From contig WJOV01000032.1 in NCBI GenBank assembly GCA_009618475.1, forward strand, positions 1 to 5,722: a stretch of DNA of 5,722 nt, read 5' to 3'. The notes below the pieces were generated by a model. It was not told the DNA's origin, ran no database searches, and was given only the letters and a program-made list of their open reading frames with translations. The stretch is from Methanosarcinales archaeon (GTDB lineage Archaea > Halobacteriota > Syntropharchaeia > Alkanophagales > Methanospirareceae). Position 1 is the first letter of the stretch, and every line of letters starts with the position of its first letter. Below are positions 5,694 through 5,722 of this stretch, piece after piece. Made by a program: the position numbers and the translations under genes.

Positions 5694-5722
5694 TTACCAA
5701 ACAACCAACAGATAATATTTCC

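Noticed and set aside
1..5722. CRISPR arrays, tRNA or rRNA genes, insertion sequences
   Set aside because: No regularly spaced repeats, no tRNA-like cloverleaf with a GTTCGA-type arm, and no transposase or terminal inverted repeats were seen on reading through both strands.

Overview
This 5.7-kb window looks like archaeal chromosomal DNA, most likely euryarchaeal (a methanogen, methanotroph or relative; the lineage is a guess). The evidence is AT-rich TATA-like boxes a short distance upstream of start codons, Shine-Dalgarno cores of the GGTG/GGAG type, TTG and GTG starts, heavy use of AGA/AGG/ATA codons, and a gene set common in archaea. That set includes a LarC homologue, a soluble dolichyl-phosphate-sugar-synthase-like GT2 enzyme, and a phosphohexomutase. 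No rRNA, tRNA, CRISPR array or insertion sequence was seen.

Left arm, plus strand (1-1828): the 3' part of a larC gene for nickel-pincer-cofactor assembly. After it, a new TATA-like element precedes an uncharacterised 45-codon ORF. That ORF overlaps by 11 nt a 130-aa protein whose C-terminal half resembles a PIN-like nuclease domain but whose N-terminal acidic strand is missing. A perfect 18-bp palindrome (601-618) lies inside the small ORF. A GT2 glycosyltransferase follows 27 nt after the PIN-like gene.

Right arm, minus strand (5693 down to 1860), four genes read towards the left arm: the C-terminal part of a D12-class adenine DNA methyltransferase, cut off by an in-frame stop just inside the window; an 8-nt-overlapping charged, coiled-coil protein with one C-terminal membrane helix; a long phosphohexomutase with a variant catalytic loop; and a CNNM/CorC-type (DUF21 plus CBS pair) membrane protein. 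The arms converge across only 31 bp.

The phosphohexomutase and the GT2 enzyme could act in one pathway, from sugar-phosphate isomerisation through an activated sugar to a lipid-linked sugar. They are on opposite strands, so this is inference from proximity. The methyltransferase/tail-anchored pair and the small ORF/PIN-like pair are the parts least explained by known housekeeping roles. Both contain N-terminally incomplete proteins, so decay is as likely as novelty. I see no strong evidence for a complete new system here.
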